From: RGIG3528 sp045640725
GTDB lineage: Bacteria > Bacillota > Clostridia > Lachnospirales > Lachnospiraceae
Direction of reading: 5' to 3'
Length of the DNA: 14,328 bases
NCBI GenBank assembly: GCA_045640725.1
Contig: JAZUFN010000004.1
Location: forward strand, 1-14,328
Part shown: in pieces, positions 12,911-14,328 of the stretch
How the letters are laid out: every line of letters begins with the position of its first letter
Numbering within the stretch: the stretch's first letter is position 1
The notes under the pieces: generated by a model
What the model was told of the DNA's origin: nothing
Databases searched by the model: none
What the model saw: only the letters and a program-made list of their open reading frames with translations
Translations under genes and position numbers: made by a program

Positions 12911-14328
12911 TTGAAGAATATTCGTGATGAATTAACTCTTGTATTTGAAGAAGCTTTTGTAAAAGCAGGCTATCCTGCTGAGTATGGCAGAGTGACCGTA
13001 TCAAACAGACCTGACCTTTGTGAATATCAGTGTAATGGAGCTATGGCATGTGCTAAGGCCTTTAAAAAAGCCCCTATTCAAATAGCAAATGAAATATTGG
13101 AAAATATAGCAGATAAGTCTGCTTTTGAGACTATTGAGGCTGTAATGCCGGGCTTTATTAATATTAAGCTCTCAGGAGATTTTGTTGCCGAGTCCATGAA
13201 TGGCATGAATAATTCTCCGAATTTTGGTCTGGAAGCGCCGGAGAAAGTACAGACTATCATTATTGACTACGGTGGAGCCAATGTGGCAAAGCCTCTTCAT
13301 GTAGGACATCTGCGCCCTGCGGTTATTGGCGAGTCTGTTAAACGTATTTGTCAGTATGCAGGCCATAAGACTATCGGCGATGCTCATCTTGGAGACTGGG
13401 GTCTGCAAATGGGAGATATAATCGAAGAGGTTAGGGACAGAAAACCTGAGCTTCCTTATTTTGATGATAGTTTTACAGGAGAGTATCCAAAAGAAGCTCC
13501 ATTTACTATCTCTGAGCTGGAGGAGATTTACCCATGCGCCAGCAAAAAGACAAAGGAGGATCCGGTATTTTCTGCGCGTTGTCACGAGGCTACCGTTAAG
13601 CTTCAGCAGGGAGTGCCTGCCTATAGAGCGCTGTGGCAGCATATAGTGAATGTATCAAAGGTGGATCTGGAAAAGAATTATAATAATCTGGACGTACATT
13701 TTGATCTTTGGCTGGGAGAAAGCGATGCGGATCCGTATGTAGGTCCCATGCTTGATAAAATGATAGCTGATGGTGTAGCACACGAGAGCCAGGGGGCTTT
13801 AGTAATTGATATAGCTGAGCCTGATGATAAAAAGGAATATCCTCCCTGTATTGTTCGTAAGTCTGATGGTGCTGCCATTTATGAGACTACTGATCTGGCC
13901 ACACTGATTCAGCGTGAGCAGGATTATCATCCGGACAAGGTTATATATGTGGTAGACAAGCGTCAGGAACTTCATTTCCTCCAGGTTTTCCGTGCAGCTA
14001 AGAAGGCAGGTATTGTAAGGCCGGAGACAGAGCTTAAATTTATCGGTAATGGTACCATGAATGGAAAGGACGGAAAGCCATTTAAGACCAGAGAGGGCGG
14101 AGTACTTCGACTGGAAGTATTAATTCAGCAGGTTCAGGATGCAGTATTTAATCGCATTATGGAGAATCGTGAGACCGATGAAAATGAGGCTCGAGAGACA
14201 GCAAAGGTGGTAGGCCTTGCTGCTCTTAAGTATGGTGATCTTTCCAATGCGGCTACCAAGGACTATTGTTTTGATATTGAGAGATTTACTTCTTTCGAGG
14301 GTAATACAGGCCCATATATTCTTTATAC
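12911..14328 (+). CDS. argS: Arginyl-tRNA synthetase, 5' part (3' end outside the window)
   Basis: Class I aminoacyl-tRNA synthetase that charges tRNA-Arg with arginine in the cytoplasm. The first 472 codons of a usual 550-590 are present and the frame is open to the window edge. The N-terminal tRNA-binding (Add-1) region covers about residues 1-105. The catalytic domain shows the HIGH-type motif in AKPLHVGHLRPA (HVGH at 130-133), GDWGLQMG after it, and GKPFKTR (388-394) at the place of the KMSKS-type loop. SFEGNTGPYILY at the very end leads into the anticodon-binding domain. The start is TTG at 12911, with AAGGAG (12898-12903) seven bases upstream; no better ATG precedes it and the residues that follow (KNIRDELTLVFEEAF) look like a normal N-terminus. 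It has its own strong promoter and no visible T-box leader. Confidence 0.95.
   Translation, partial: MKNIRDELTLVFEEAFVKAGYPAEYGRVTVSNRPDLCEYQCNGAMACAKAFKKAPIQIANEILENIADKSAFETIEAVMPGFINIKLSGDFVAESMNGMNNSPNFGLEAPEKVQTIIIDYGGANVAKPLHVGHLRPAVIGESVKRICQYAGHKTIGDAHLGDWGLQMGDIIEEVRDRKPELPYFDDSFTGEYPKEAPFTISELEEIYPCASKKTKEDPVFSARCHEATVKLQQGVPAYRALWQHIVNVSKVDLEKNYNNLDVHFDLWLGESDADPYVGPMLDKMIADGVAHESQGALVIDIAEPDDKKEYPPCIVRKSDGAAIYETTDLATLIQREQDYHPDKVIYVVDKRQELHFLQVFRAAKKAGIVRPETELKFIGNGTMNGKDGKPFKTREGGVLRLEVLIQQVQDAVFNRIMENRETDENEARETAKVVGLAALKYGDLSNAATKDYCFDIERFTSFEGNTGPYILY

Noticed and set aside
13172..13642. Open frame of 156 codons on the - strand inside argS
   Set aside because: It lies fully within a well-conserved arginyl-tRNA synthetase region and has no recognisable protein features.

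Overview
The window looks like a chromosomal segment of an anaerobic Firmicute, most likely a member of the Lachnospiraceae (Clostridia). This is an inference from three things: the gene order RNase J / MltG-like protein / O-methyltransferase / U32 protein, the AT-leaning codon use with strong GGAGG-type ribosome binding sites, and the TPTPEP-repeat surface protein. No rRNA, tRNA, CRISPR array or intact mobile element was found. Every gene I accept lies on the + strand.

Region 1 (1-3519) is a tightly packed housekeeping operon: the 3' part of RNase J, a short MltG-like membrane protein that lacks the catalytic domain, a TrmR-type tRNA methyltransferase and a TrhP-type U32 protein. The last two belong to families that together make 5-methoxyuridine at tRNA wobble position 34. 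Their order matches the yrrL-yrrM-yrrN/O order of Bacillus subtilis. Region 2 (3533-6732) is a second packed group: an AI-2E family membrane protein started by GTG, a GtrA-like four-helix membrane protein that overlaps it by 32 nt, and an RlmI-like rRNA cytosine methyltransferase.

Region 3 (6732-12777) is the accessory part. It opens with the decapitated 3' end of a short-chain dehydrogenase gene, starting at the catalytic YSASK motif right at the RlmI stop codon. A translationally coupled pair follows: a membrane-anchored phosphodiester glycosidase domain protein and a large extracytoplasmic protein of unknown function. Next is a 107-residue protein made of four copies of a motif very like the CheY-binding N-terminus of the flagellar switch protein FliM. 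After its perfect-stem terminator come a Sel1-repeat protein and a single-pass surface protein with Pro-rich repeats outside and KPEEP repeats on its predicted cytoplasmic tail. Several of these genes have their own candidate promoters.

Region 4 (12783-14328) holds a terminator, a near-consensus promoter and the first 472 codons of argS, starting with TTG and running off the window.

The most interesting item is the small protein at 9674-9997. It is not FliM, yet it repeats the FliM switch peptide, so it could be a multivalent CheY-binding or decoy protein. That function is a hypothesis drawn from motif similarity only.
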